A DNA stretch of 26,871 nucleotides from Plantago elongata. Taxonomy: Eukaryota > Streptophyta > Magnoliopsida > Lamiales > Plantaginaceae. Within the stretch, counting starts at the first letter, position 1. Each line of letters starts with the position of its first letter. Positions 1 to 12,800 of this stretch are shown here, piece after piece. Where the stretch lies: assembly GCA_036897095.1 (NCBI GenBank), contig JAYMSP010002020.1:1-26871 (forward strand), given 5' to 3'. Position numbers and translations under genes: made by a program. Under the pieces are notes generated by a model, which was not told where the DNA came from, searched no databases, and saw nothing but the letters and a program-made list of their open reading frames with translations.

Positions 1-830
1 TCTTTCTTATTGGCTCGACAGGTCCTTCCTGCTTTGATCAGGACTCTTCAACTTAATGTTCACCTCGGATGAATAGTGCCGATGAACAGTAACCTTGAAT
101 AGTACCGGAAGAAGAATATTTTCTTATATCGCCTTGAGTTGCGCCAAGCAGCAGATTCCTTCTATAGTTTGATAAGAACTCTTCTTGCTTGATGCAATCT
201 TGATCAGGACTCCTTCTCCTTGTTTTCTTAGAAGACTTCCAGCTTCCTTTGACTAGGAGTCCTTGATTGTTGCTGCTTCTTTAGAAGAAAGTATGAATTA
301 ATCAATCGACGTGCGTCATCGCACTTTCAAGTAGGACTCCTATTAGTGTACACATTAAATGAGTGTAGGGTAGGAAGATTATTGTTGAGTTAATATTTGT
401 TTTCTTTTTGCAAGGTGATATAGGACCGTTTGATATAAGTGTAATCATTAAGGAACTGATATGATTCTCGAGATAAATTCACATGGAGTAGCATTATTAA
501 CTAACTGTCCAATATATACACAATATTTACACAATATTTGTCAATGGGTTAGTTGTAAACCAGCATTTAAGTTCATAATGACAATATCCTCTCTGGATTA
601 TTGGAATTTGGTTGATTTGCCCATGCAGATTGCAGTAGTGGATGGAAATGGAACTATGTTTTCTTCAGCTTGGACCGGCGCCCCGATCTTCTTTTAATTT
701 ACATACTTTTCTATTCGATGGTCCGAACTATTTTTCACAATTATGAAGTGTTAAAAATGGTGTTACTCTAGTTAATCTACCATCCAATCCTATATACATA
801 GAAATGCTATATTAGAAATCATTTGAACAT
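1..830. other. Left-edge region without a recognised gene
   Basis: No gene is recognised. The first 330 bases hold loosely repeated words of the type tgatcaggactcctt and its complement aggagtcc, and two close copies of a gaatagtRccg word near 71-113. An open frame of 78 codons at 461-697 (+) has no similarity I can name and no clear promoter, so I do not call it a gene. The bases just before 831 could hold the lost beginning or an upstream intron of the sulfotransferase relic, because a tttccag acceptor-like site lies at about 838-844. Confidence 0.5.
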
Positions 831-1690
831 TTGTTTGTTTCCAGTTCATTATTTGATACTAAACTAAAAAGTGTGGAAATTCCTGTAAACAACAATACTT
901 GTCTAGATATAGAGTTTTCATCTCCTCATAAACAACGATGGCGATGTGATGATGACTACCTATGCCAAGCTGGTGGATTTTGGTTTCTTCCTGAAAACAT
1001 CAAACCCATTTATACAATCATTAACCATTTCAACCCCCTCCCAAGCGACGTTATTCTTGCTTCATTTCCCAAAACCTGCACGACGTGGCTCAAATCACCA
1101 GTATACTCAATCGTCCATCAATCCTCCTATGAGGATCGCTTGGCGACCGTAAATCCCCATGAGTTGGTTCCGTTTCTCGAATTTCAAATTTATCTTCAAG
1201 TAAGTATGATAGCATTTTATTTTACTTACATTTATTCCTAAAAAATTTCTAATTTTGAATGATTTATCCGCTTTAAAGTATATTAAATGCAAATTCTATA
1301 TTGCACAAAATTGCATAAAATGTTGAAATTTCAAGTGTTCTGGAAAGTCTTCCCTACAATTTGTATGTGTGTCACAACATACAAATGGTAGGGAACACTT
1401 TTCACGAATTTTCAAAAGTTAATGGGCATGATGGTCTTCCCCATGTTTTGAATATGATTTTTTGGTCAACTTAACTAATGGTCAACTGCTTTTCAGTCTG
1501 TGATATTATCGGGTAAAGTATCAACCGGGCAGATTCGTTAAGTTGCAAAATGTCTTGAAGTGACATGTCCGTAAAAGAAATGGATGAACATATATATCTA
1601 ACGTTTCCTTTTTCTTTTGGTTCACAGGGAACTACCCGACCTCTTGATTATGACAACTCTCATCGTCGAATTTTCTCGACCCATATACCA

Positions 1691-1940
1691 TAAGAAGAAT
1701 TATAAATTCAACATAGTCAACATTGATTGAGTAAACTGATCTCAATCAATGTTTGTAAGTACAAAATGAAATGGAAGAAAATTACAGAAAGAAAAGTGAA
1801 GTCAAGAGAATGAGCTCTTTGGCTTAAATAGACTAACAGAATGAGTAACCAACTCTATTGAGAACTAACTGTTTCTTCTCAATTGTGTAACCGTTCCTGA
1901 TGAGCTAGCAAGGGAATATTTCTCTCATATCTCTAAGACC
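1691..1940 (-). repeat. 3' LTR of the Copia element
   Basis: About 250 bp that match 5548-5800 from taagaagaattataaattca to the ctctcatatctctaa end. In element orientation it follows the purine-rich tract. The left flank is tacca in the sulfotransferase exon. Confidence 0.93.
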
Positions 1941-4900
1941 CCCCTCAAGATGAAACAAGGATATTTTGAAGGTTCAGTTTGGATTTAAAATGAGCAAAGA
2001 GCTGTAGACCCAAAGGTTTGGTGAACAGGTCAGCAATATTGTGTTCAGAAGGTATATCAATGAGCTGAATAGTCTTGTTATGCAATTTTTTCCGGATAAA
2101 GTGACAGTCCACATCGATATGTTTAGTTTTGTCATGGAAGACTGGATTGAGCCAGATAAAATGCGGATTTTGAATCAGTATAGAGGATTGCAGGAGCTGG
2201 ATGTGGAATATGCAGATCAACCAGTAGGTAAAGTAACAATTGAAGCTCACATGTTGTGTATGCAATGGCCCTATACTCGGCCTATGCAGAGGATTTAGAA
2301 ACAGTGGGTTGTTTCTTTGACTTCCAGGAGATAAGTGAATCCCCAAGATAAATTGAATAACCGGTAATACTCCTCCTGGTTTGCAAACACCTTGCCCAGT
2401 CACTATTTGTAAAAGCCTTTAATCTCAAATCTGAAGAAGATGATAATAAAATGCCTTGTCCGGGGGAGGATTTTAAGTATATAAGTAATCTGTGTGCTGC
2501 TGCAAGATGCCTTCAGTAGGAGAAGACATGAACTGAGACAATGTCGTAAACTATGATGTCCCGTCTTGTGATGGTGAGCTAGGTAGAGCAATCTGCCTAT
2601 CAATCTTCTGTACTAAGATGGATCATGTAAAGGATTGGTATTGTGCATGTAATGTTGCTGAGAATCCATAGGTGTGTTAGCAGGCCTACAACCAAGATAT
2701 CCAGTATCATCAAGAATGTCTAGACAATACTTTCGTTGACACAAAGTAATACCATCCTTATTTCGTGCAATTTCAATGTCCAACATATATCTCAATTGGC
2801 CAAGATCCTTTCTAGTAAAAGCCTTGTGAAGATGATCTTTCATAGCCTGAATTTCTTTCGAGTTATCACATGTTAACAAAATGTCATCGACATAACATGC
2901 TAAGGTAGTAAAATGAGTGTCAGTTCTTTTAAAAAATAAAGAGGAATCAGAGATACATTGCACATAACCAAAAGAAACCAAACTCTCAGTGAGTTTTAAG
3001 AACCATTGTCGACTAGCTTGCTTTAAGCCATATATAAATGCTTTTGTTGAGCTTGCAAACCCTATTGTCAGCACAATACCCAGGTCGAGGGGTCATATAA
3101 ACCTCCTCTTCTAAGTCACCATGCAAAAAGGCAGTATTTACATCCAATTGATGCAAATGCCAAGATTTGGCTGCAAGGGCTAAAAGAATTCTAATATTCA
3201 TAATTTTTGTCATAGTACTGAACGTATCAAAGTAGTCTAATCTAGGCTGTTGAGTATAGCCCTTTGCAACTAATCTAGCCTTGTATCTCTCAATGGAACC
3301 ATCCGAGTTGTACTTAATTTTGCACACCCACTTGCTACCAATACAGGATTATGTGGAGGTATAGTAGTTAAAGTCTAAGTGTTGGTGTTTTCAAGAGAAT
3401 TAAATTCCTTTTTCATGGCTTCTTACCATTCAATGTGAGGAGCAGCCTGCTTATATGTCTTTGGTTCTGTAAGTCAAGAGATTGAGGCAGTGAAAACACA
3501 ATAAGCAGGAGACAAAGAATTAGTAGATAAATATGAAGGTAAATTTTCACATCATAAATTTTCAAATAAGAAGGTAAATTTCTTGTTCTTACTGGCCTGT
3601 CATTGCTGACAGTGTCTGAATCAGCTGGAAGAACCTCAGGAGTGACAATGGTGCCAATATCAGGTATCAAATCCTACTCATCCTCAATTTTATGAGTGAT
3701 ATAAGAGGTAGAAAAATGAGCTGCATTGTCAGTGTTAATGACATCAATAGTATGTAAACCATTATTAGATAAGTCAGAAGAAGGAGAAGAATGCAAAATG
3801 TGATGATCATGAGAAGGAACTAAAAGGGAGTGGTGATCAGTATTAAGAGGAGAAGGTTGAGGGCTAGATGGTGCAGGGGTAATGTGATAGGAAACATGAG
3901 GCATGATGTCAAAATTATAAGGATCAATAAAGGGAGAGGAAGCATGAGTGTCAGGTGTACCTGTATCAGCAAAAGGGAATATGGTTTCATAAAACACAAC
4001 ATTTCTAGATATAAAAGTCTTCTTGTTGTCTAAATCAAAAAGTTTATAGCCTTTGACACACAAAGGGTAACCAATGAATATGCATTTTGAGGCCCTATAA
4101 TCGAACTTCTTACGATGTGCCATGAGAGTGCTAGCATAGGCCAGATAACCAAAACACCTGAGATGAGAGTAGTCAGGATCAACACCATAAAGCATGTAAA
4201 ATGGAGTTTTATTGTTTAAGATAGGGGTGGGTAGTCTGTTAATGATGTGAACAACCACACATATGCAATCACTCCAGAAAGTTAAAGGGATTTTGTAATG
4301 AAAGAGTAAAGCTCTAGAGATTTGCAAAATGTGTTGGTGTTCCTCTCAACAAGTCCATTCTGTTGAGGGGTCTCCACTGTTTGGTGTAACACTCCTGTAT
4401 CATAATAAAACTTGTGCATAAGAAATTCAGTGTCATTGTCAGATCTTAAACATTTCAGTTGTTTGTTAAACTGTGAGTGAACCATGTTATTGAAATGCTC
4501 AATGTAAAACTGCACTTCAGACTTATGCTTGAGTAAATAAACTCAAGTACACCTGCTAAAGTCATCCACAATGGTTAAGAAAAATTTGTGTCCTTGATAG
4601 GATTCAATAGAGAAGGGACCCCATACATCACAGTGGATTAGTTCAAAAGGAGAATCGGTGCAAGATGTATTGCCAAGGTATCACCATGTATTGGAGTGAG
4701 GAACACACTTCTTTTGGATTCCTCTTGCAGTATGAGGGAGTAGACCTTGGATAGGGGAGGTGGAGGTGCAATAAGGAAGAGCTGGCTTCTCACATTAGCA
4801 TAAATGTCATCAAAGCCGACGAGAAAGTCCATTGATTCATGCAACTCAGCCATGGCTTTGGCTCCACAAACACAAGAAGTAATAGTGGAAGCACAAGAAC

Positions 4901-5547
4901 ATTTAATACATGTTTGTAATTCACATTCTCTTTTCAGACCGATTTAAAGTGATTGTAATAGTCAGTAACTGAAAGATTGTCTTTCTTCATATAACTCAAA
5001 GACTTGCGTAAATGAAAGACTCGAGGATGATCAGATTGAGCATAGCGAGTCTTCAATTCATCCCACACTTCTTGAGGGGTTTTATAATAGAGTAAACTTC
5101 GTTTAATAGATTTTTCAATAGAATTCATAACCCATCCTAACACCAAATCGTTAGCACAAACATGCGCATCATAAAGTTTTGGATCCTTCGCAGAATCGGG
5201 GATGGTAAGGGTGCCATTGATAAAACTGGACTTGTGTTTAACACTTAATGCCATTTTAACCGAATGACTCCAAGGAACATAATTGTTGTCAACGAAAGTT
5301 TCAAAGATTATTGATAAACCTGGGTGATCGGACGGATGGAGGTAGAAAGGGTGTGACGGAACGTCCCAAACAGGTGTGTCAGGCATAGTTGCAGAACAAG
5401 TCGGAAAGCAGAGTGCGATCGGAGAAGACGCTATCGGCGAACATAAACGACAAAGAATTGATCGGCGACAGAAAAGAGGAGCAGAAATCGTCTGAATCAA
5501 ACACAACAAAATTACCGTCGTCTTTCTGGAAAAAAACTGGTACCATA

Positions 5548-5800
5548 TAAGAAGAATTATAAATTCAATATAGCCAACATTGATTGATTGAGTAAACTGA
5601 TCTCAATCAATGTTTTTGAGTACAAATGAAATGGATAAAAATTACAGAAAGAGAAGTGAAGTCAAGAGAATGAGCTCTTTGGCTTAAATAGACTAACATA
5701 ATGAGTAACCAACTCTATTGAGAACTAACCGTTTCTTCTCAATTGTGTAACCGTTACTGATGAGCTGGCAAGTGAATATTTCTCTCATATCTCTAAAACA
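5548..5800 (-). repeat. 5' LTR of the Copia element
   Basis: Partner of the repeat at 1691-1940. In element orientation it begins TGTTTTAGAG and is followed by a primer-binding-like TGGTACCAG. The flanking bases 5801-5805 (tactt) are the second, drifted copy of the 5-base target duplication. Confidence 0.93.
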
Positions 5801-6385
5801 TACTTTACCAACTCCTAGCTAAAACGTTGGACAACTCAGAGTGCCGTGTAGTTACGTGGAACCCTAAGGATACCGTGGTCTCCATATGAAATTTCCTCCA
5901 AAAGTGGAATGATCCAAACACTAAGGGAGTGCCCCACCTTCAAGAACTGGCAAACGACTTCACTAAGGGGTTTATTCCTTACGGACCATATTATGGTCAT
6001 GTCTTGGGCTACAACAGCTTTAGCATCAATAAGCCAATGAACGTGTTCTTTATCACCTACGAGGAACTGAAGGAAGACCCTGAAACTCATGTGAAGAGAT
6101 TAGCTGAGTTCTTAGGGTGCCCCTTCAGGCAAGGGGAGGAAAAGAAAGTGGAAGAACTTGTGAGACGATGCAGCTTTGAGGTTCTAAGTAGCCATCAAGT
6201 GAACAAATTGGAAGAGAACCCGGAATGGCTACCAACTTCATATAGTTCATTCTTTAGGAAAGGAACTGTTGGGGATCACAAGACTTGTTTAAGTCATGAA
6301 AAGTATACAACGCATTGATGCAGTGACTAAAGAAGGATTTCTTTCTTCAGGTTTCATGTATGGAATTTATTATCATCTGCATTGA

Positions 6386-7046
6386 AATGTACAACTGTCA
6401 GTGCCGTACTACCAAAATCCCTAACTGTTTCTTGAAGTATAATCTTTGAAGGTGTACGTACAACATACTCTATGCGTTCTGTTCAGTTCTGTTCTGCTGC
6501 CCCAGTTCTGAATTAGGCCTGGTCATCGTCTTGAGCGAGTTCACATGAGTGATCATGATCAGTCTTTTTTCTGATAACAGAAAGTTTGAAGAGTAAATAC
6601 ACTACCAAAGTCTGTATATGAACATGCAACCTACCAGAAGTTCATTTTGTTTTCCTTTTTCAACATTTGACATTTTGATTATTTATCTTATCCCATGGCT
6701 GATATTATGGTCATAGATAAAGACAGACAGATACGAATTTCTCAGTATAACATTTTTTTGAAGAACACAATTGGACTAATGCAATAAATAAAACATTTTT
6801 ATTTTGCCAGTCTATTAATCTATCTTCTTTTTCTTGAATGATGAGCTATAATTTTAATTAATTAGCAAGAGTCAGATGTTCTGATCTATTAAGAACACAT
6901 TGGTGTATTTTTCTACTTTGAATATTTAAAAAATGCGAACAACGTACCACGAAGAAAAGTCCCTCCAGATTTTTGTTAACACTTTGCACCTATAAGTAGA
7001 GAAGCTTCAGTACCCTATAATCACCTATCTTGAACCAAACAAAAAA
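6386..7046 (+). other. Intergenic region and promoter of BBE-like gene A
   Basis: Gene-free stretch between the sulfotransferase relic and gene A. It is conserved in the promoter of pseudogene B, except that B carries about 500 bp of extra AT-rich sequence. Confidence 0.6.
6991..6997 (+). promoter_or_regulatory. TATA box of BBE-like gene A
   Basis: TATAAGT lies 56 bases before the ATG at 7047, a normal plant spacing. It is conserved at 14676 in front of pseudogene B within the shared context tataagtag-gagaagcttca. Confidence 0.6.
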
Positions 7047-8937
7047 ATGGAACCTTTTGGAGTGAAGTTTCTACTTTTAATAGCTGCAGCAAATCTTTTG
7101 GTCTTGGTAGCTTCTTCTAATGATCATAGCAACACAGATGCTTTTCTTGAATGTCTTGTCAAATTTAGAAGCTCATCGAGTTCAACATCCGATCATATTT
7201 ATTCTCCTAGTAATGCTTCCTATTCTTCCATCTACGAATCAGCTGTCCAGAATCTTCGACCTGTATCAACCTCTAGGCTGAGACCCCTACTCATTCTCAC
7301 CCCAACTCATGAATCGGAAATTCAAGCTGCAGTTCAATGCTCCAAGAAACTCGGTGTGCAGATCAGAGTTCGAAGTGGTGGACATGACTTTGAGGGACTT
7401 TCGTACACATCTAGAATCCCTTTTGTCATGATCGACATGAGGAATTATCGATCAATATCAATAAGCACTGAAGAGAATACTGCATGGATTCAGACTGGTG
7501 CAACAATTGGAGAACTGTATTATACAATATCTCAAACAAGCAGGACCCTTGCTTTCCCAGCAGGTAAAAAGCACCTACATATATTTAGAGCATTTAGTTA
7601 TTAGTTAAGGAAGCTCATACTATCTGCCTGCCTGCAACTGATTCTTGTCAAGTGATTGCCGTGTTTTTGTTAGCAAAAGCAGCCATTTTTAGTTTTTTGA
7701 AATTTAGCTTCTTGCTTTGGTAAACCCTCACTCCACCAAATGAGTATTTCGCAGCATGCATACATTTTTTCGGTACATTTTATTTATCAGATTCCACGTC
7801 TTTTTCATCGCTTCAAGATATTATAATCATTTTCAAATGGATGCAGGCGTTTGCCCAAGTGTAGGTGTCGGAGGACACTTCAGTGGGGGAGGATATGGCA
7901 TGATGGCTCGTAAGCATGGCCTGGCCATTGATAACATCATCGACGCAAGGATTATTGATGCAAAGGGTCGAATTTTGGACCGAAAGTCCATGGGAGAGGG
8001 TTTATTTTGGGCTATAAGGGGTGGAGGAGGTACTAGTTTTGGAATTGTTCTCGCTTTCAAGGTGAACCTAGTAGTTGTACCCGAATTTGTGACTGTTTTC
8101 AATGTTTCAAGAACACAGGAACAGAATGCAACTCAACTTGTACATAAATGGCAGTATATTTCTGATAAAATTGATAAAAATCTGTTACTTAGACTTTTCT
8201 TTAGGAGTACTAGATCTCCCAGAACTGGAAGGAGAACGGGACTAGCATCTTTCACATCTATGTATCTTGGTCGAGCTCGTGATCTCTTACCGATAATGCA
8301 AGAGAAGTTTCCGGAGTTGGGTTTGGTGCAGGAAGATTGCCGTGAAATGAGTTGGATCGAGTCAGAACTTTTCTTTCTAGACTCCAGTACCATAAACCAA
8401 CCTCTCGAAGTTATGCTAAACAGAACTTTTCCGATAAGAATACATTTTAAACCAAAATCCGACTATGTGCAACAACCAATTCCAGAACATGGCCTTCAAG
8501 GAATATGGAGGTTCTTGAATGATGAATCCATAAATTTAGCAGAAGTGCAGTTTAGTCCATATGGAGGAGCGCTGAGCGCGGTCTCTGAATCTGAAACACC
8601 TTTCCCTCATAGGGCTGGTAATATATTCATGATCGAATATGTAGTTGGCTGGGGAGACGAATCGCGATCTGAAATGTACATAAGCTGGATCAGAAGGCTT
8701 TATAGTTACATGGCTTCTTATGTATCCAATTCTCCAAGAGCAGCGTATGCCAATTATAGGGATCTTGATATAGGGATGAACAATGATGGGAATACAAGCT
8801 ACAGACAAGCAAGCGTTTGGGGGTTCAAGTACTACAAGAACAACTTCAAACGATTGGTTCGTGTGAAGACCAGAGTCGATCCTTCTAACTTGTTCAGAAA
8901 CGAGCAAAGCATCCCACCTATGCTGCTTCGATCGTAA
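7047..8937 (+). CDS. BBE-like FAD-linked oxidoreductase, gene A
   Basis: Two exons, 7047-7563 and 7847-8937, with a 283 bp GT-AG intron, give 535 aa, the normal length for plant BBE-like proteins. Residues 1 to about 23 form a hydrophobic signal peptide, so the enzyme should enter the secretory pathway. The FAD_binding_4 domain follows. RSGGHDFEG supplies the expected 8-alpha FAD-linking His113, and [16 protein letters not shown] supplies Cys175, the 6-S link. Val178, three residues after the Cys, matches the oxygen-permitting gatekeeper of BBE oxidases. The C-terminal BBE domain has NYRDLD with Tyr476 and ends [15 protein letters not shown]. Where gene C has K-I-Q, A has Met434-Ile-Glu436, so the substrate pocket probably differs. 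The predicted reaction is oxidation of an alcohol, sugar or alkaloid-like substrate with H2O2 release; the substrate is unknown. It lies tail to tail with ELP5. Confidence 0.93.
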
Positions 8938-9055
8938 AACATTAAACAGCCTAATTTACTTATGCTAAATCAATAATGTATTTTTATCATCATGTACTAT
9001 ATATAAATTTTCATCAGAATGTACTTTCTTTTGCTTTCGCTTATTGCAGATGTAT

Positions 9056-9061
9056 AATAAA
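9056..9061 (+). terminator. Poly(A) signal candidate for gene A
   Basis: AATAAA lies 119 bases after the stop codon of gene A, in a T- and A-rich 3' region. It is the only canonical hexamer in this flank that I noticed. Confidence 0.4.
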
Positions 9062-9172
9062 ATAATGTTTGAAGAGTGCATTAACAAGCAAAGTTTCTTT
9101 ATAGGGTTACTAAATATATTGAGCAGACAATCAAAGAATTAAGAAGGAAACATACAGAGATTGAATACTTGA

Positions 9173-9823
9173 ATGTAAATACGGTTGGCCAACTAGGTCC
9201 ACATTCAACTTGTAGCCACCATTATGCTTTTCATGGCCGGTCTTGATCATGGTTATCAACTTATCATGATTAGAAGCGGAGGATCCATCGACATAGATTA
9301 AGACTGCTTCGGACTAGATTCAGTTTATGATCGTCAGTTTGGTCTGAGCCAGAGCTACACATGAATACTGTACGAACCCGGATCCGGAATCAATGGAATT
9401 TTATAGCAAGTTCAAAATTTTCTTTCCTTCAAATTGTAGTCTTTCACATTGTAGGTTAGACTTGGATGGTATATGCTTGAAGGTCTATGAGTAAGCTGCA
9501 TACATCATGAGTCATTACGACTATTTTGGATTGATCAACAGGCTGCTTTATTGGTAATCATATTACTACATTGGAGAAAAGCAGAAGATGGCCAGGCTTG
9601 ACCATCTTTTATCAAACAAATGCATGCAAATGAAACAGGCCGAGATGGATAGAGCACATAATAGCTACTTATGGGTCAAGTTTTCTTTTCCATTTCAAAG
9701 AGAGATAATCACTGGTTTGCCTTTAGAAAGTTGCACCTAGGACATTTGAGCCTTAAAAATTCTTTTTGTTGAACAACAAAGATACTTACTAGTAATTTCA
9801 AGTGACAATATGGAAAGTCGGGG
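9173..9823. other. Gene-free region between gene A and the 3' end of ELP5
   Basis: No recognised gene. The minus strand between about 9330 and 9180 has a short open stretch reading roughly VDGSSASNHDKL then GGYKLNVDLVGQP, of unknown identity. It has no start, neighbours or conservation that I can use, so I do not call it a gene. Part of the region is probably the 3' UTR of ELP5. Confidence 0.4.
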
Positions 9824-12800
9824 TCATATGTCCAAGTCATCATCAGGATCCTCATCTGAATCGGGCATCTCATCATCTGAATCACGGAAATAAATTATCT
9901 CACCCTTTCCAGAATCCACATTCTCAACAGAAGTCTTTTGTGTATCAACTTGGTTCTCTTTGAGTGATTTCCGGCCATCATAGATTTCAATGGTTTTTCC
10001 ATTTCCTGGATGTAAAGTTAAAGAAATGCATAAATGTCAATAAGGAGAAAGTACAGCAATAGCATAATGGCAGAAGAAACAGATAACTCATAAGAATCCG
10101 TGAGTTGGGCCTGTTATATTAAATAGGAAACATTTGAAAATTGCACTCATACCCTGGTGCTCAAATGGAAGAACAACTTTTGCCCTGTCATTTAGCTCCT
10201 TTTCAGTCAACTGCAAATTAAACTGGACCTGCCAAGAGTGACAAATTATTCCAGGGTTCTTTTCTTCCTACATTCATTCATGCACAGGAAAGTAATAATA
10301 AATCTATAAACAATTTGCTCCGATCCCGCCCCTAGATGCTAATCATGCAATTTTGTGCCAAAAAACCAAAAGAAGCCATAAACATGTACAAAAATAAAAC
10401 TCACCTTAGGCACAAGGGTTTGAGCATTTAGATTACCATTGGAAGAAACCAGTGCAAATTTGATGCCTGATGGTTCGACAGAGAGCTCTTCAAACTACTC
10501 AAAAGAATCATAATATAAGATAATCTGGCAAGTAATTGCAATGTGTCGCAGTGGACCGAAATAAAAATAATTGGGTATAGTTCACAAGAGGGGCAAAAAC
10601 AATACAAGAAAGAAGTACCATTGCTCGGACACGTCCATTTCTTCGTTTAACGCGAACACAGAGCCTTCCCCTTCTCAAATTCTCTTCATTGGAATAAAGG
10701 TTGCCAGAGCTTCCTCTCTGTTCATCTACCAGCTGGATTATTGGTTCTATATTAGCAAGCATAGATGAAATGTACTCAAGAGCTGCAGTACCCCGAATCT
10801 CGTGTAAATCCGAATGTAACAACCAAAATAAGCTGGACACTTGCTCTGCAATAAAATTCAGAAAGTATCCAGTATGAAATATGTAAATTAACAAGAAAGC
10901 ATTAGATTATGTACCACAAAATTTTTCCCTTGAAAACGAAATTATTATGTGTTGTGAAAATATCATTGTAACTTGTTTCAAGAATCAAGCAATTAAACTT
11001 CTAACAAATCAAATGAGTGTAGAACAATACAGTTAAACTCTGTTAGCTCATACTTGAAGATGTTTTGTTCAAAATAACAGGTCCAGAATCACATTTTGAA
11101 ATATTCCACCCACGCATGACACTGTCTCAACTCTCAAAATAAGTCCTCTTTCTGTTCACCAATCTATATTAGGGTAATAGAAGTGCACTGAATATTGATT
11201 GAAGTAACAGATGACTGAAAGAAAGCATTGGCATATGACTGGATTCAATGATGGAAGAAACGGTGAATAAAACAAAACAAATGACTGGTCCCACATGATT
11301 AATGAGACCCAATTAGCTAAGTCATAACGCATGCCAGAAAAACTATCACTGTAAGGTCAACTGGTTCACCCAAAAAAATCCGTATTCATAGTTTCTGAAG
11401 AAATTTGCAATTACGTATTCACATTAAGACAGCAATATACGGAGGGTGAAATACACACATATAATAATCCTCAAGACCACAAGTGGCTCACGTTAGACAC
11501 AATCTTCATCCAAACCAAATTCAATTCACAGATAATAAAGTAGTATTCATAGCACCGCCAGTTTAAAGTATCAACATACCATGACTACGGATATTACTTA
11601 AAAGTGTGGCAACCGATGAAACAGTTGAATGTCGTACCATCTCACTGACCTGAAAAAATTACTGAAATTCAACTTGTGCACAACTCAAGTATGAATTTAG
11701 CATGTATGTAGCAGAACCTGGTAAACAATATCCTAGGAAAACAAGTAATCAAAATGTCTCCAGTTCTTTTATTTTATTTTATTATTAAAATTGAGAAACC
11801 AACGTTGTTTCATCCTTGAAATCAAAGAGTAGCAAGTACGGTTGACTAAACATGCGGGGGGGTACACTTCATTCGCATATGACATAATGTAATTTATAAT
11901 TAAATGAACTGGATTAGAAACATATGGAACCATTAGAATTTACCGAGTCTATTGCAACCATGAACCGCCCCTTTCCACCTCCAGATAATTCTGAACCCAT
12001 ACATAAACAACATCATATTGACCATAAGATATTAATAACGTTATCAATGATGAAGACTAAAACATTTACATATACATAGACATTATTCATATACAGATGA
12101 CAACGAAGTGCAGCTCAGTTGGTAAGACGCTTCAACTCCAACCAATAGGTCGGGGTTCGAGTCATCCTTTAGCCGTTTCAAAAAAATTATTCATATACAG
12201 ATACATTGGGAGTAATATAGTCAGAAAACTAAACAAAAAGCTCTACTGTGTGACCTTTTCCGATTTCCATTATAGATGATAGTAGCCCTTCCAGGTCTTT
12301 AATATCTCCACATAAATAAGTTCCGATTACAGATCCAGGATCTTGATTCAGGATACTTCCACTCTCCACAAGCTTCCTTTTCCATCCTAATGGATCCGAA
12401 TAGCAATCCAAAACTTTAATCCTGTATCAATTCCAGAAACCCCAATGTGACAAATAATTTAAATAAGTTTCTCGGGGAAGGAAACTCAATTAGAGTAAAA
12501 CTAAAAGAATGTAGAAATTCAAACCAGGCATTTGAAGAAGCAACATCATGTCCTTTTCTCTTCAAGAATTGTTCATAGTACAACGGACTCCTAGACAATG
12601 CAACCAACACTATTCCTCTATGCAGGGAAAAGAAAAAGTAAGTTCAATAAACAATAGAATAAAGAAAAACGTAGAACAGATTTGAGCAGAGGGACCAACT
12701 TAGATTGAGATTTATTGGACACAATGGAGGAGGAGAGCTGGGACAGAATGTGATCGAAGACAAAAGAGGCCAGGGGGCAGCTGATTGTGTCACTGATGCT

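Larger units (their letters stand above)
1691..5800 (-). mobile_element. Ty1/Copia LTR retrotransposon, broken fossil
   Basis: A Ty1/Copia-type element in minus orientation, bounded by two similar repeats of about 250 bp. In element order the parts are: 5' LTR (5548-5800), a primer-binding-like TGGTACCAG next to it, gag-like sequence (about 5510-4640), integrase (about 4670-3670), reverse transcriptase with the YVDD box (about 3330-2610), RNase H-like end with the DLFTKPL signature (about 2400-1950), a purine tract (GAGGGGGG) and the 3' LTR (1691-1940). The order integrase before reverse transcriptase identifies Copia rather than Gypsy. It is shorter than a typical complete Copia element and carries several breaks, so it is dead. 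The LTRs differ at roughly 5-6% of positions, which suggests an age of a few million years at commonly used plant rates. It inserted into exon 2 of the sulfotransferase gene. Confidence 0.95.
831..6385 (+). pseudogene. Cytosolic sulfotransferase (SOT) pseudogene split by a Copia element
   Basis: Relic of a plant soluble sulfotransferase, a family that moves sulfate from PAPS to hydroxyls of small molecules such as flavonoids, brassinosteroids or desulfo-glucosinolates. Exon 1 (about 831-1199) encodes GGFWFLPENIKP, then the PAPS 5'-phosphosulfate loop as PKTCTTWLK, where Cys replaces the usual Gly, then NPHELVPFLEFQIY. A GT-AG intron spans 1200-1627. Exon 2 runs 1628-1690 (ending THIP), is interrupted by the retroelement, and resumes at 5806 with YQLLAKTLDNSE. 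The 3'-phosphate region is damaged: the usual RNPKD reads WNPKD with residues missing just before it, and a TGA at 5887-5889 replaces the Trp of VS-W-F. The C-terminal FRKGTVGDHK motif survives. A frameshift near 6280-6300 separates it from the tail IQRIDAVTKEGF, which ends in TGA at 6383-6385. The 5-base target duplication is tacca (1686-1690) and tactt (5801-5805). The family is clear; the substrate is not. Confidence 0.9.
6386..9172 (+). repeat. Tandem segmental duplication, unit 1 (holds BBE-like gene A)
   Basis: Begins at aaatgtacaac just after the sulfotransferase stop codon and covers the promoter, gene A and its 3' flank up to roughly 9172. The matching unit is at about 13637-16800. 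Diagnostic shared words are atccctaact (6418 and 13672), ttggactaatg (6771 and 13941), ttcttgaatgat (6830 and 14007), the promoter stretch ccctccaga, and attgagcag in the 3' flank (9118 and 16769). The ends are estimates by eye and may be off by tens of bases. Confidence 0.8.

Noticed and set aside
7756-7846. Open frame continuing upstream of exon 2 of gene A
   Set aside because: It is intron sequence read through to the acceptor. The splice sites match those of B and D and the family motif runs across the junction.
7833-8907. Long minus-strand frames opposite BBE-like gene A (and likewise opposite B, C and D)
   Set aside because: They mirror conserved coding sequence in each copy, have no independent motifs, and arise from the Gly- and Ser-rich codons of the FAD domain.
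12097-12279. Open frame across the tRNA-like sequence, and the idea of a functional tRNA gene there
   Set aside because: The frame crosses the retroposon, its target repeat and an ELP5 exon on the wrong strand. The acceptor and anticodon stems do not form, so it is not a working tRNA gene.
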